From JAIOSM01 sp023143455 (GTDB taxonomy: Bacteria; Desulfobacterota; Desulfobacteria; Desulfobacterales; Desulfobacteraceae), in contig DAOVTW010000010.1 in NCBI GenBank assembly GCA_030632885.1, positions 10,034-74,033 on the forward strand: a stretch of 64,000 nt of DNA. The letters run 5' to 3'. Each line of letters starts with the position of its first letter. Position 1 is the stretch's first letter. The notes below the pieces were generated by a model that was given only the letters and a program-made list of their open reading frames with translations, ran no database searches and was not told the DNA's origin. Positions 46,481 through 55,123 of the stretch are shown here, in pieces. Both the position numbers and the translations under genes were made by a program.

Positions 46481-47029
46481 CTAATTATAATTATGGGGCA
46501 ATGAATTGGGTTTCAGGAATATCTGATTTATTTCCCACCATTTAGAATTTATTACAAATTCATTTTCCGAAAGTAATTGCCCCGGTTTTGGAAGTGATAG
46601 TTTAATATTGTTTTGTTCAGCAGCGATAATAAGCCTTTCAACAGGTTCTTTTCACGGCCGGATCACAAACCGCTTACCTTCAATTTCGATGTAAACTGAT
46701 GAATGGCTTGTCCACATAATTTTCAAGTCTTTGGAAACCATCTTTGGGATTTTATCTGCGGAAAAATGAAACTTTCTATTAAGGAAAGTATTTTTTTTGT
46801 TGAAAAATCATCTTTTAGCAGTGTTAAGCGTTGTACCTTTTTTTATGATGTCAACAGGAGTTATATTTTTAAATTTTCCATTATTAAAATAATTCGACTT
46901 GAAATTTTTTTGCATATTTTGTATATAATCAAAGATTCCAAATCCAAAGGTTGCGGATACCAAAGTTCCCAAAAGAATTAAAATTGCTTTTCATCTAGTT
47001 ATTTGTTTGGTGGTTCTATTTTTTTTCAT
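46481..47029 (-). pseudogene. UlaG/NAPE-PLD-like metallo-beta-lactamase-fold pseudogene with three in-frame TGA codons
   Basis: A 183-codon frame read leftward from an ATG at 47029 to a TAG at 46481 carries TGA at codons 13, 74 and 126 (46991-46993, 46808-46810, 46652-46654). Codons 74 and 126 match Trp sites of the family (KR*FF, P*KEPVER). SHSSVYIEIEGKRFVI is the N-terminal signature and EPVERLIIAAEQNNIKL the C-terminal one. They are joined with the whole HxHxDH metal-binding core deleted. Other Trp codons here are TGG, and TGA is a normal stop elsewhere in the window. This is a decayed gene, probably not expressed. Confidence 0.82.
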
Positions 47030-47111
47030 TGCTCATATCCAGTTATAGTGGGCAATCTTGATAATTAGTATCACTTTTTTTCAATGAATCAAGTAATTTC
47101 TGATCTTTGAC

Positions 47112-47140
47112 TTGACATATAAAAAAGGTACAGTTATGGT
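47112..47140 (+). promoter_or_regulatory. Candidate sigma-70 promoter upstream of the tandem paralogue genes
   Basis: Consensus TTGACA (47112-47117) with 17 bases to TATGGT (47135-47140). It would give a leader of about 250 bases before the first paralogue gene. The 370-base gap (47030-47399) holds this, the inverted repeat below, and no gene that I can see. Confidence 0.4.
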
Positions 47141-47276
47141 GAAATCATAGTACGCCTCTGAATACTGGCTTGTTCTGACTTGATACTATTACTCTAATTT
47201 ACTTTTTCTAAGTTCACTGTAAAATTTTTATTGGTTGATTATTAAATAATTTATTACATAGTCTTAAAAAAATTGT

Positions 47277-47328
47277 TTTACAGGTTACCTCTTATTTTCA
47301 ATAAAGAAATTTTATGGGAACCTGTTAA
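47277..47328. repeat. Inverted repeat in the leader of the tandem paralogue genes
   Basis: ACAGGTT (47280-47286) and its complement AACCTGT (47319-47325) are 32 bases apart, and the match extends outward with one mismatch. It could be an operator or form a long hairpin in the leader RNA. Function is not known. Confidence 0.4.
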
Positions 47329-47399
47329 ATTTGGATTTGGTTATAAATTTTTGTCGTGTATCATAATTTTGATTGATCCATATTAGAGGAGGTTATTCA

Positions 47400-48017
47400 A
47401 TGTCAGTTAAGCTGAATCACTATTGGTCTATTATTCCTGGAATGGATGGTGAGTGCGTGGAGTTTGTAACCAATAAATTTATACCCGGTGTTAATAATTT
47501 GGGTCTCCATACAGTAGCAGTATGGTCAGTGTTAATTGGAGCATACAGTGAAATCGTACTGGAAAACACAAGTAGTGATTTTGAGAATATTGAAAAAGCG
47601 TTAAAGGATACACGTTACAAGCTCTTAAAGCAGGCTTTACATAAATATGTAAAAAATTATCAATCAAAAGTTCTTATCAATACCGGTAAAATAGATACCT
47701 ACACAATGGATATCAGTCAAGATACCATTAAATTTAATCAAATGTGGAATGTTCAGACTCACAAAAAGGACAAATATGACCAGTTTGTCATCAATGAATT
47801 TTATCCTGTTCTTAACGAATTGGGTATTGCAGTTGCCGGGGAATGGGAAGTTTTAATAGGTGACGGACCTGGAATAATCTGTGAAGGCAGGGTGGCGGAT
47901 ATAAACAACTTGATACTGAATCTGCAAAGCAAGAAATTTCAAAATGTAAACTGTGAATTAAAACAATACATTGAAAATTATCGTAGCCGCATTCTAACCT
48001 TTTATGTCAAAAATTAA
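47400..48017 (+). CDS. Internally duplicated protein of unknown function (paralogue 1)
   Basis: 205 residues from the ATG at 47400, which has a strong GAGGAGG ribosome site. The protein is two copies of one domain: residues about 4-95 and 110-205 share F-V-x-N-x-F-x-P, then N-x-LG, A-x-W-x-VLIG and a C-terminal KYVKNYQSK/QYIENYRSR helix. The alternation of helices and strands suggests a ferredoxin-like alpha/beta barrel half per repeat, as in NIPSNAP/ABM-like folds, but I do not recognise the family. No signal peptide is visible. The next gene is a close full-length paralogue. Confidence 0.75.
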   Translation: MSVKLNHYWSIIPGMDGECVEFVTNKFIPGVNNLGLHTVAVWSVLIGAYSEIVLENTSSDFENIEKALKDTRYKLLKQALHKYVKNYQSKVLINTGKIDTYTMDISQDTIKFNQMWNVQTHKKDKYDQFVINEFYPVLNELGIAVAGEWEVLIGDGPGIICEGRVADINNLILNLQSKKFQNVNCELKQYIENYRSRILTFYVKN

Positions 48018-48102
48018 ATATTTATTTTTATTAACCTGAAGCTTTTAGGTTAACCTGGTCTTTTAAGTTAATGCTGCAAACTTTTTGAGAGGAGGGTCCC
48101 CC

Positions 48103-48762
48103 ATGCCAGTTAAACTGAACCACTATTGGTCTATTATTCCTGAAATGGAAAAAGAGTATGTGAAATTTATAATTACTAAATTCATACCTGGCATTAATAG
48201 CCTTGGTCTTCAAACCGTAGCAGTATGGTCAGTGCTCATTGGTGCATATAGTGAAATCATCATGGAGAACACAACTAGTGATCTGGAGATAATAGAAAAG
48301 GCTTTAAAGGATAAACAATACAAACTCTTAAAACAGAATTTACACAAGTTTGTAAAAAATTATCAAACTAAAGTTCTTGTAAACAGTGGTAAAATAGACA
48401 CCTACACCATGGATATCCGTCGAGACACTATTAAATTTAATCAAATGTGGAATGTCTTAAGTCATAAAAAAGAGGAATATGATCAATTTGTCATTAATGA
48501 ATATTTCCCTGTTCTTAACGAATTGGGTGTTTCAATTGCTGGAGAATGGGAAGTCCTCATTGGTGACGGGCCTGGAATAATTTGTGAAGGTAGGGTGACG
48601 GATATAAACAACCTAATGAATAATCTACAAAGCAAGAAATTCCAAAATGCAAAACGAAAATTAAAAGAGTTAATTGAATGCTATCGCAGTCGAATACTTA
48701 CATTTTCTATCCAAAAAATAAAAGGGTATAAATCTGCAAGCTATCAATTAGTTATCGATTAA
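48103..48762 (+). CDS. Internally duplicated protein of unknown function (paralogue 2)
   Basis: 219 residues, similar along its whole length to the preceding protein, with a short extra C-terminus (KGYKSASYQLVID). The ATG at 48103 follows GAGGAGGG. The same two internal repeats are present. It lies 85 bases after paralogue 1, separated by a small dyad (TTAACCT/AGGTTAA), and 84 bases before the Mrp genes, so all may share a transcript. A link to ion transport is a positional guess only. Confidence 0.75.
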   Translation: MPVKLNHYWSIIPEMEKEYVKFIITKFIPGINSLGLQTVAVWSVLIGAYSEIIMENTTSDLEIIEKALKDKQYKLLKQNLHKFVKNYQTKVLVNSGKIDTYTMDIRRDTIKFNQMWNVLSHKKEEYDQFVINEYFPVLNELGVSIAGEWEVLIGDGPGIICEGRVTDINNLMNNLQSKKFQNAKRKLKELIECYRSRILTFSIQKIKGYKSASYQLVID

Positions 48763-48846
48763 TCTGGAAATTGCAACCCGCATTTAAAAATGATGGTTAT
48801 GATCAGCTAACTCAAAACGAGAATGTAATAAGGAGGATTGTAATAA

Positions 48847-49428
48847 TTGGATACTACCAGTAAAAAGACTTTAGATAAAAATACTCGTCTTGATAAAAAC
48901 CAAAATCGACCAATAAAACGCAAATCTAAAAATCAGTTGACCCTGGGTTCATTTTTTTTGACGTTCATTATCACTGTCTTTTTCTGGCTGCTTTTCTCGG
49001 GTAAGTTTGATTTTTTTCATGTATCTCTGGGTGTAGCATCCTGCCTTATTGTATCGTCAATCAGCAGCCGATTGCTATTTCCCAATCCCTTATCATTCAG
49101 TCTTTTTAAATGTTGGCTCAAATTTGCTGGTTATCTCCCCTGGCTTTTCTATCAAATTTTTATCTCAAATTTACATGTGCTCTATCTGACACTCCACCCA
49201 AGGATGATGGATATGATTAATCCTAAAATTATTACGTTTAACACTAAATTGAAAAGTGATGTTTCCCGTACTACTTTTGCAAATTCTATTACCCTTACTC
49301 CCGGAACAATTACAATGCACGCCGACGTAATGGGAAAATTTGTAATACATTGTATTGATGACAAATCAGGTAAGGATCTGCCGGGTGAAATGGAAAAAAA
49401 AATCGCAAAGGTTTTTGATGAATTATGA
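48847..49428 (+). CDS. mnhE: Mrp antiporter subunit E
   Basis: 193 residues with an Arg/Lys-rich, cytoplasmic-looking N-terminal tail of about 34 residues that is longer than usual, then two to three membrane helices and the MnhE signature TFANSITLTPGTITM. The start is TTG at 48847, 10 bases after AAGGAGG. First gene of a cation/proton antiporter operon; overlaps mnhF by 4 bases. Confidence 0.9.
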   Translation: MDTTSKKTLDKNTRLDKNQNRPIKRKSKNQLTLGSFFLTFIITVFFWLLFSGKFDFFHVSLGVASCLIVSSISSRLLFPNPLSFSLFKCWLKFAGYLPWLFYQIFISNLHVLYLTLHPRMMDMINPKIITFNTKLKSDVSRTTFANSITLTPGTITMHADVMGKFVIHCIDDKSGKDLPGEMEKKIAKVFDEL

Positions 49429-49748
49429 GTGATATTTTTATATATGCTGGCATATTTTTAGGTCTTCTGCTTCTGCTCCCAACCTATAGATCTCTTGTCG
49501 GGCCAACAGTTCTGGATCGGCTGGTGGGGGTAAATGCGATTGGCAGTAAAACAATTGTCATATTGATACTCATAGGTTTGATATACAAGCGTGTGGATAT
49601 GTTTGTGGATATTGCCCTGGCCTATGCCATGCTTAACTTTATTGCTGTGTTGGCAGCTTCCCGATATTTTCATAAACAAAAAGGATTGTACGATGAAACC
49701 CTGGAAAATAAGATTACTGAAACAAGAAACAGGACAAAAATAATATGA
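49425..49748 (+). CDS. mnhF: Mrp antiporter subunit F
   Basis: 107 residues, three membrane helices; RSLVGPTVLDRLVGVNAIGSKTIV is the family signature, with the conserved Asp in the first loop and VDIALAYAMLNFIAVLA after it. It has 4-base overlaps with both neighbouring genes, so it is translationally coupled. A small subunit of the antiporter membrane complex. Confidence 0.92.
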   Translation: MSDIFIYAGIFLGLLLLLPTYRSLVGPTVLDRLVGVNAIGSKTIVILILIGLIYKRVDMFVDIALAYAMLNFIAVLAASRYFHKQKGLYDETLENKITETRNRTKII

Positions 49749-50065
49749 CTATTATAATCACTATCATTTTAATATGTGGTCTTATCTTTTTTGCAGGCGG
49801 GGCTATTGGTATTATAAGGTTCCCTGATTTTTATTCTCGACTGCATCCTGCAGGCAAACTTGATACAGGAGGTCTTGTTATTACAATGTCAGCTTTTGTA
49901 TTGTATACCATACAACCTTTTTCTCTTGACGCTATTATTACATCCGTAAAGATCATCTTAATTGTAGTATTTGTTTTTATAACAAGTCCCACCGCGATTC
50001 ATTCCATTGTAGATGCGGGTGTAAGAGCAGGGCTTACGCCCTGGGAAAAACCAGGGGATAATTAA
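49745..50065 (+). CDS. mnhG: Mrp antiporter subunit G
   Basis: 106 residues, three membrane helices. The motif GAIGIIRFPDFYSRLHPAGK near residue 20 and the TSPTAIHSIVDAG end are typical MnhG. It starts within the stop of mnhF and is followed by a 2-base gap. Confidence 0.93.
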   Translation: MTIIITIILICGLIFFAGGAIGIIRFPDFYSRLHPAGKLDTGGLVITMSAFVLYTIQPFSLDAIITSVKIILIVVFVFITSPTAIHSIVDAGVRAGLTPWEKPGDN

Positions 50066-50067
50066 AT

Positions 50068-50313
50068 ATGATATGGCAGATTGAACTTATTATTCTGGTC
50101 ATGGTCGTCTTGTTCGGTATCGGGGCTCTGACTACCAAAGACTTATTGAGTGCTGCAATTTTGTTTGGGGCCTATAGTTTTATGTTATGCCTTTTATGGG
50201 CAATTATGGGAGCGGTTGATGTGGCATTTACCGAAGCCTCGGTTGGAGCAGGAATCAGTACGGTATTGTTTGTTTCTGCAGTTTATCGAACAACAAGGAG
50301 TACTGATAATTGA
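50068..50313 (+). CDS. DUF4040/MbhD-like subunit of the Mrp antiporter
   Basis: 81 residues, two to three helices, corresponding to the MbhD segment found as the C-terminal part of MrpA in Firmicutes but encoded separately here. GALTTKDLLSAAILFGAYSF and DVAFTEASVGAGISTVLFV are the family motifs, with the conserved Glu in FTEA. It overlaps the next gene by 4 bases. Confidence 0.88.
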   Translation: MIWQIELIILVMVVLFGIGALTTKDLLSAAILFGAYSFMLCLLWAIMGAVDVAFTEASVGAGISTVLFVSAVYRTTRSTDN

Positions 50314-51140
50314 AAATAACCGGCTTGATTTTACTTTTTTCACTAGGTGGTCTCTTATTTTACGGAGCCATTGATTTTCCTTCCTGGGGAGATCCCAATT
50401 CACCTGCATCCAGCCATTTATCGCCTTATTATATAGAACATACCATGGAAGATACTTCTGTACCCAATGTTGTAACATCAATTCTGGCAGACTATCGTGG
50501 TTATGATACCATGTTTGAAACCATTGTAATTTTTACTGCGGGTATTGCCTGCATTTTTCTTTTAAGAACATTCAAATCATCGATACCGGAATCAAGAATG
50601 TACCGACATATTCCAACTGGAATTACATTGCGGATTGAAAAAGGAGGAAAGGTTCCGGATCACTCCGATCATTTTGAACGAATTGATTCTGTTTGGATAC
50701 CCTATGATTTAGTTATCAGAACTACCTGTAGGATGGTCATCCCATTTATCCAGGTGTTTGCTTTCTATGTTATTGCACATGGGCATTACAGCCCGGGAGG
50801 TGGATTCCAGGGAGGTGTAATTTTGGGTGCATCATTTGTACTTTTTGCCCTAGGGTTCAATCTTAGGTTAGCTATCAGACAGATGAGTGAAAAAATTACT
50901 GTTTTTATGTGTGCCCTTGGTGTTTTTATTTATGCAGGTACAGGGATTTTGTGTATGGTTTTTAAATCCAATTTTCTGGACTACAGCGCCTTGGCATCTC
51001 TTTTTGCTACAGACCCTATCACGGCAAGATCCTATGGCATATTAATTGTGGAGATAGGTGTTGGCATTGCTGTTATGGGTGTGATGATACTACTTTACTA
51101 TAATCTAGCTTCAGGCGGAAAACATAAAGAGGGACTGTAA
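50310..51140 (+). CDS. MbhE-MnhB fusion subunit of the Mrp antiporter
   Basis: 276 residues. Residues 1-90 match MbhE (DYRGYDTMFETIVIFTAG), the other C-terminal piece of MrpA. Residues about 140-270 match MnhB (VIAHGHYSPGGGFQGGVILGASFV). The fusion, with a separate MbhD, shows that the MrpA tail has been redistributed. It starts with TTG overlapping the previous stop; the intervening segment (about 95-135) is hydrophilic. Confidence 0.87.
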   Translation: MKITGLILLFSLGGLLFYGAIDFPSWGDPNSPASSHLSPYYIEHTMEDTSVPNVVTSILADYRGYDTMFETIVIFTAGIACIFLLRTFKSSIPESRMYRHIPTGITLRIEKGGKVPDHSDHFERIDSVWIPYDLVIRTTCRMVIPFIQVFAFYVIAHGHYSPGGGFQGGVILGASFVLFALGFNLRLAIRQMSEKITVFMCALGVFIYAGTGILCMVFKSNFLDYSALASLFATDPITARSYGILIVEIGVGIAVMGVMILLYYNLASGGKHKEGL

Positions 51141-51142
51141 AA

Positions 51143-51556
51143 ATGCATGAGGTGCTACCATTTATCATTTCAAAGATTAATTATTTTATCTACATTATAT
51201 TGATGATGCTGGGAATGTATGGCATTTTTATGAAAAAAAACTATATGAAAAAGATCATCGGCCTGAATATCCTGCAAACTTCAATCATCCTGTTTTTTAT
51301 ATCTATAGGAGCAAAAAACAATGCAACTTTACCTATTCTTGAGCTTCAAAATGATCATGACGCTAATGTCGCAATACAAGCTGTAAACTACATCAATCCG
51401 TTGCCCCATGTACTTATGCTGACTGCTATTGTTGTCGCTGTGGCAACACTTGGAGTGGCATTAGCAATGGTTATCAAGATTTACAAAGATTATAAAACCA
51501 TTGAAGAGGACAAGATCCTTTTCCAAACAGCAGAAGATACAATTGAAAATGAATAA
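51143..51556 (+). CDS. mnhC: Mrp antiporter subunit C (NuoK-like)
   Basis: 137 residues, three helices with a cytoplasmic C-terminal tail of about 25 residues. GMYGIFMKKNYMKKIIGLNILQTSIILFFI is the NuoK/MnhC pattern, and PLPHVLMLTAIVVAVATLGVALAMV is the last helix pair. It is the last of the small-subunit block, before the cyclic-nucleotide-fold gene. Confidence 0.91.
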   Translation: MHEVLPFIISKINYFIYIILMMLGMYGIFMKKNYMKKIIGLNILQTSIILFFISIGAKNNATLPILELQNDHDANVAIQAVNYINPLPHVLMLTAIVVAVATLGVALAMVIKIYKDYKTIEEDKILFQTAEDTIENE

Positions 51557-51592
51557 ATAAATAATGACTCATTAATATTCAAGAGGATAATA

Positions 51593-52069
51593 ATGATAGC
51601 AGTACAGGATTTAAAGCAATTTGTCATGTTTGGTTATTTATCGGACGATATGCTCAAAAGTCTTATCCCCATTACGGAGATACTTCTTTTTGAAGAAAAT
51701 GAAATGGTTTTCAAACAAGGAGAGGAAGCAGACCGTCTTTTTTTGTTAAAAACGGGTAAAGTACTTTTGGAACACCGGATTACAGATAAAATAACCGTTT
51801 CCATGAGTTCCATCAAGCCGGGTTTTTCATTTGGCTGGTCATCCATGCTTGAAAATGATGTATATTCGAGTAATGCGATCTGCTCTGAAACCTGCCAGGT
51901 ATATTCATTCAGGGACTTTAAAATAAAAAAAATAATGGAGGAAAATCATTCATTAGGATTTGTGATCAGTCAGCGACTTCTGCATGTTCTTAAAAAAAGA
52001 TATGATGTCAGAACCAGACAGCTTGTCAAGACGATTAAATTTCATCCAGATATTGGCAATCTTTTGTAG
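51593..52069 (+). CDS. Cyclic nucleotide-binding-fold protein embedded in the Mrp operon
   Basis: 158 residues, soluble, with a cNMP-binding beta-roll (about 20-120): LFEENEMVFKQGEEADRLFLLKTGKVLL. In the phosphate-binding cassette the usual FGE...RxA is replaced by FGWSSMLENDVYSSNA, so both the Glu and the Arg that bind cAMP are missing. There is no HTH, so it is not a CRP-type regulator. It may sense another ligand or only dock to the antiporter. It sits 36 bases after mnhC and 23 before the next subunit gene. Confidence 0.8.
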   Translation: MIAVQDLKQFVMFGYLSDDMLKSLIPITEILLFEENEMVFKQGEEADRLFLLKTGKVLLEHRITDKITVSMSSIKPGFSFGWSSMLENDVYSSNAICSETCQVYSFRDFKIKKIMEENHSLGFVISQRLLHVLKKRYDVRTRQLVKTIKFHPDIGNLL

Positions 52070-52092
52070 GAATAACTAACTTATATCAGGGT

Positions 52093-53625
52093 ATGGTTGG
52101 AAAAAAAATGGGTCAACAATTACCAGTCATTATTATTATTGTTCCTTTAATCGCTTCACTTGTCATCTCTTTTATAGGGTGGCGGTATAAGAGATTTACA
52201 TTTTTCTTGGCTATAACTGCTTTGTTTGTTTGTCTTATTAGCTCTGTTTCACTCTTTGGTATCGTTCTAAATCAGGGAGACATGCAATACCATATGGGTG
52301 GATGGATGCCACCTATGGGGATAGAATATAAGGTCGATCATTTGGCTGTCTTTATGTTGGTTTTAATATCTTTTTTGGGTTTTCTCACGGCTGTCTACAG
52401 CAAAAAAATTGTTGAAAAAGAAATGCCGGATAAGGTCTTTTTGTTTTGGTGTCTTTATCTTCTCTTGATAACAGGACTTTTAGGCATTATTGTAACCGGG
52501 GATTTGTTCAACCTGTTTGTGCTCCTCGAGGTGGCATCTCTGACAGGTTATTCACTGGTTGCTGTTGGAAACAAAAGGGCAACTGTAGCAGGATTTAGAT
52601 ATCTGATCATTGGAACCATCGGGGCTTGTTTTTACCTTTTAGGAGTGGGTTATCTATATATTGCAACAGGCACCTTGAATATGGGGGAACTTGCACAATT
52701 GTTACCGGCAATATATGAATCAAAGACGGTTATTACATCTTTTGTATTTATTTTTATCGGATTTGCCATAAAAATTGCTTTGTTTCCGCTTCATGCATGG
52801 CAACCGGATGCCTATACCCATGCGCCGTCTGCAGTTAGTATTATTATCTCCACAGCCGTGGCAAAAACATTTATTTATGCTTTAATAAGAATCATTTTTT
52901 CCGTATATACTATAAACTTTATAAAAACTGTATTACCAGTATTTAATATAATTTGCTGGATTGCAGCAATGGCAATAATAGTTGGTTCAGTATATGCAAT
53001 TGTGCAAGACAACCTGAAACGAATGCTGGCATATTCCAGCATTGCTAATGTTGGGTATATTGTATTAGGGATTGGTCTTGCAGCTTCAACATCCCTTGGA
53101 TTGACTCCTGTAATTATGCATTTATTAAACCATGCAATTATCAAAAGTGCTATGTTCATGGTTGCCTGTGGATTTATATATAAATTTAATCTTTGGAATA
53201 TCAGTGACTTTACAGGACTATCCAGGAAAATGCCATATTCTGCCTTGGTCTTAATCATAGCATCACTTGCAATGATAGGGTTGCCTCCAGGAGCAGGATT
53301 TGTTTCCAAATGGTATTTAATCCTTGCAGTGATTGATGCTGGTCAATATCCATTTGTGGCAGTTATTTTTATCAGTACTCTTTTAATGCTTGTTTATTTT
53401 TGGCGCATTATTGAAACCATGTATATTAAGCCTCCGAATGAACCAGAAAATAAATTTGACCAACAAACGCCTGTTGAGGTACAAGAACTTCCTGGGAGCA
53501 TGTTGATACCCAGTGTGATTATGGCAGCATTGACATTCATTATTGGTCTTGTGTGGATATCAGGGATGCTTAATCCATTCCTAAACACGCTTAATTTGAA
53601 TTTTGGATTGGGAGTCATTCAATGA
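52093..53625 (+). CDS. Mrp antiporter proton-conducting subunit (MnhD/NuoN-like)
   Basis: 510 residues, about 14 helices. NLFVLLEVASLTGYSLVA contains the conserved helix-5 Glu, and SIIISTAVAKTFIYALIRI the channel Lys; HAWQPDAYTHAPSAV is the proton-antiporter motif. An ATG at 52108 is an equally good start. It ends in a 4-base overlap with the next subunit. One of four complex-I-like channels in this operon. Confidence 0.88.
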   Translation: MVGKKMGQQLPVIIIIVPLIASLVISFIGWRYKRFTFFLAITALFVCLISSVSLFGIVLNQGDMQYHMGGWMPPMGIEYKVDHLAVFMLVLISFLGFLTAVYSKKIVEKEMPDKVFLFWCLYLLLITGLLGIIVTGDLFNLFVLLEVASLTGYSLVAVGNKRATVAGFRYLIIGTIGACFYLLGVGYLYIATGTLNMGELAQLLPAIYESKTVITSFVFIFIGFAIKIALFPLHAWQPDAYTHAPSAVSIIISTAVAKTFIYALIRIIFSVYTINFIKTVLPVFNIICWIAAMAIIVGSVYAIVQDNLKRMLAYSSIANVGYIVLGIGLAASTSLGLTPVIMHLLNHAIIKSAMFMVACGFIYKFNLWNISDFTGLSRKMPYSALVLIIASLAMIGLPPGAGFVSKWYLILAVIDAGQYPFVAVIFISTLLMLVYFWRIIETMYIKPPNEPENKFDQQTPVEVQELPGSMLIPSVIMAALTFIIGLVWISGMLNPFLNTLNLNFGLGVIQ

Positions 53626-55112
53626 TAGCGGTTGTCGAATCCATAAGACCCCTTGCAGCACTGGCATGTCCTTTAGTGTGCGGCCTGCTGATTCTGATTT
53701 TTAGAAACAAGCCCAACTTCAGGGAAGGGTGTACCCTTGTGGCAGCCAGTATCCAGTTCTCCATTATTATCTCCCTGGCACCGATAATATTACAAAACAA
53801 ATTGATTACAACTCATCTTTTAACCATTACTCCTGGTATTGATTTAGGATTTCAAGTAGATGCATTTGGCTTGGTGTTTGCCATTACGTCTTCTTTTCTT
53901 TGGATCCTGGTTTCTATTTATTCTATTGGTTATATGAGAGCGTTAAATGAGCATGCCCAGACCCGGTTTTATTTTTACTTTGCCTTGGCAATTTTTTCAG
54001 CAATCAGTATTGCCATGTCCAAAAATCTAATCACTTTTTATTTTTTTTATGAGGCATTAACTTTTTCCACATATTGGTTAGTTGCCCATCACGAAGATAA
54101 AGAGGCATTTGAAGGCGCAAAAAAATACCTCGCATATCTTTTGATTTCCGGGTGGTTCTTGTTTGCAGCAGTTGTTATGACCTATGCTTTGACAGGTACC
54201 ACAGACTTTATTAAAGGCGGTATATTGACGGCAAATACTGCTTCTAAAAGCACTCTGATAATTCTCTTTATCCTTTTTGCCCTGGGTTCCATGAAAGCTG
54301 CCTGGATGCCGTTTCATTCATGGCTACCCAGTGCTATGGTTGCCCCGACGCCGGTCAGTTCTTTGCTCCATGCGGTTGCCGTTGTCAAGGCAGGTGTGTT
54401 CGGGTTTGTCAGGATTGTTTGTTACGTGTTTGGCATTGATCTCTTCCAGGCATTGGGACTTGGGCTGATTCTGGGTATTTTTGCATCTTTTACCATGCTT
54501 GTGGGATCATTTTTTGCCATAGCAGAAGATAATCTTAAACGACGTCTGGCATATTCCACCATTAGCCAGCTTTCATATATCCTGTTTGGTATTGCACTTT
54601 TAAGCCCCTTTGGAATAAAGGGTGCGATGATACATATTCCTTTTCACGCCTTCATGAAAATCACCCTGTTTTTATGTGCTGGAGCTATTATGGTAATTTC
54701 AGGAAAGAAACAGATAAGCCAACTTTCCGGCATTGGAAAAAAAATGCCCATCACAATGGTTGCCTTTGCCATAGGTGCCATTGGTATGTGCGGAATACCG
54801 CCGGTGGCAGGGTTCATCAGTAAGTGGTTCCTTTGTCTGGGCACAATTCAGGCAGGCGCTTATATTTTTTTATGCGTGATTCTTGTTAGCTCGATTTTGG
54901 ATGTGATTTATTTTTTTCCAATTATCCAAAAGGCATTTTTTAAAACACCTGAACAGGAAGCATTCACAATGGAAACCCAAAACCCCCTTTATCTTTTTAT
55001 GATTGTACCATTGGCTATAACAGCAATTTTTTCAATTATTTTTTGTTTTTTCCCAAATACGTTTTACATACTTGATCTTGTGAACCTTGCGAGTAATAAC
55101 CTGTTTCCATAA
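53622..55112 (+). CDS. Mrp antiporter proton-conducting subunit (NuoL/M-like)
   Basis: 496 residues, about 14 helices. The conserved Glu lies in FFYEALTFSTYWLVA, and the central Lys in VVKAGVFGFVRI. FHSWLPSAMVAPTPVSSLLHAVAVVK is the family signature. It starts within the stop of the preceding gene. Assignment to MnhA or MnhD is not clear because the MrpA tail is encoded elsewhere. Confidence 0.86.
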   Translation: MIAVVESIRPLAALACPLVCGLLILIFRNKPNFREGCTLVAASIQFSIIISLAPIILQNKLITTHLLTITPGIDLGFQVDAFGLVFAITSSFLWILVSIYSIGYMRALNEHAQTRFYFYFALAIFSAISIAMSKNLITFYFFYEALTFSTYWLVAHHEDKEAFEGAKKYLAYLLISGWFLFAAVVMTYALTGTTDFIKGGILTANTASKSTLIILFILFALGSMKAAWMPFHSWLPSAMVAPTPVSSLLHAVAVVKAGVFGFVRIVCYVFGIDLFQALGLGLILGIFASFTMLVGSFFAIAEDNLKRRLAYSTISQLSYILFGIALLSPFGIKGAMIHIPFHAFMKITLFLCAGAIMVISGKKQISQLSGIGKKMPITMVAFAIGAIGMCGIPPVAGFISKWFLCLGTIQAGAYIFLCVILVSSILDVIYFFPIIQKAFFKTPEQEAFTMETQNPLYLFMIVPLAITAIFSIIFCFFPNTFYILDLVNLASNNLFP

Positions 55113-55123
55113 GGAGGATATGC

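Noticed and set aside
46703..46981. A 92-codon rightward open frame with several Cys residues
   Set aside because: It lies antisense to the MBL-fold pseudogene, whose leftward frame has clear family motifs, and it has no ribosome site.
46481..47029. UGA recoded as Trp or Sec in the MBL-fold frame
   Set aside because: TGA is used as a real stop elsewhere (for example in mnhE and the GT2 gene), the sites match Trp rather than Cys/Sec, and the catalytic core is gone, so plain decay is preferred. Kept as a finding to be tested.
48031..48053. TTAACCT/AGGTTAA hairpin between the paralogue genes as a terminator
   Set aside because: The stem is only 7 bp and no T-run follows, so it is noted only as a small dyad.
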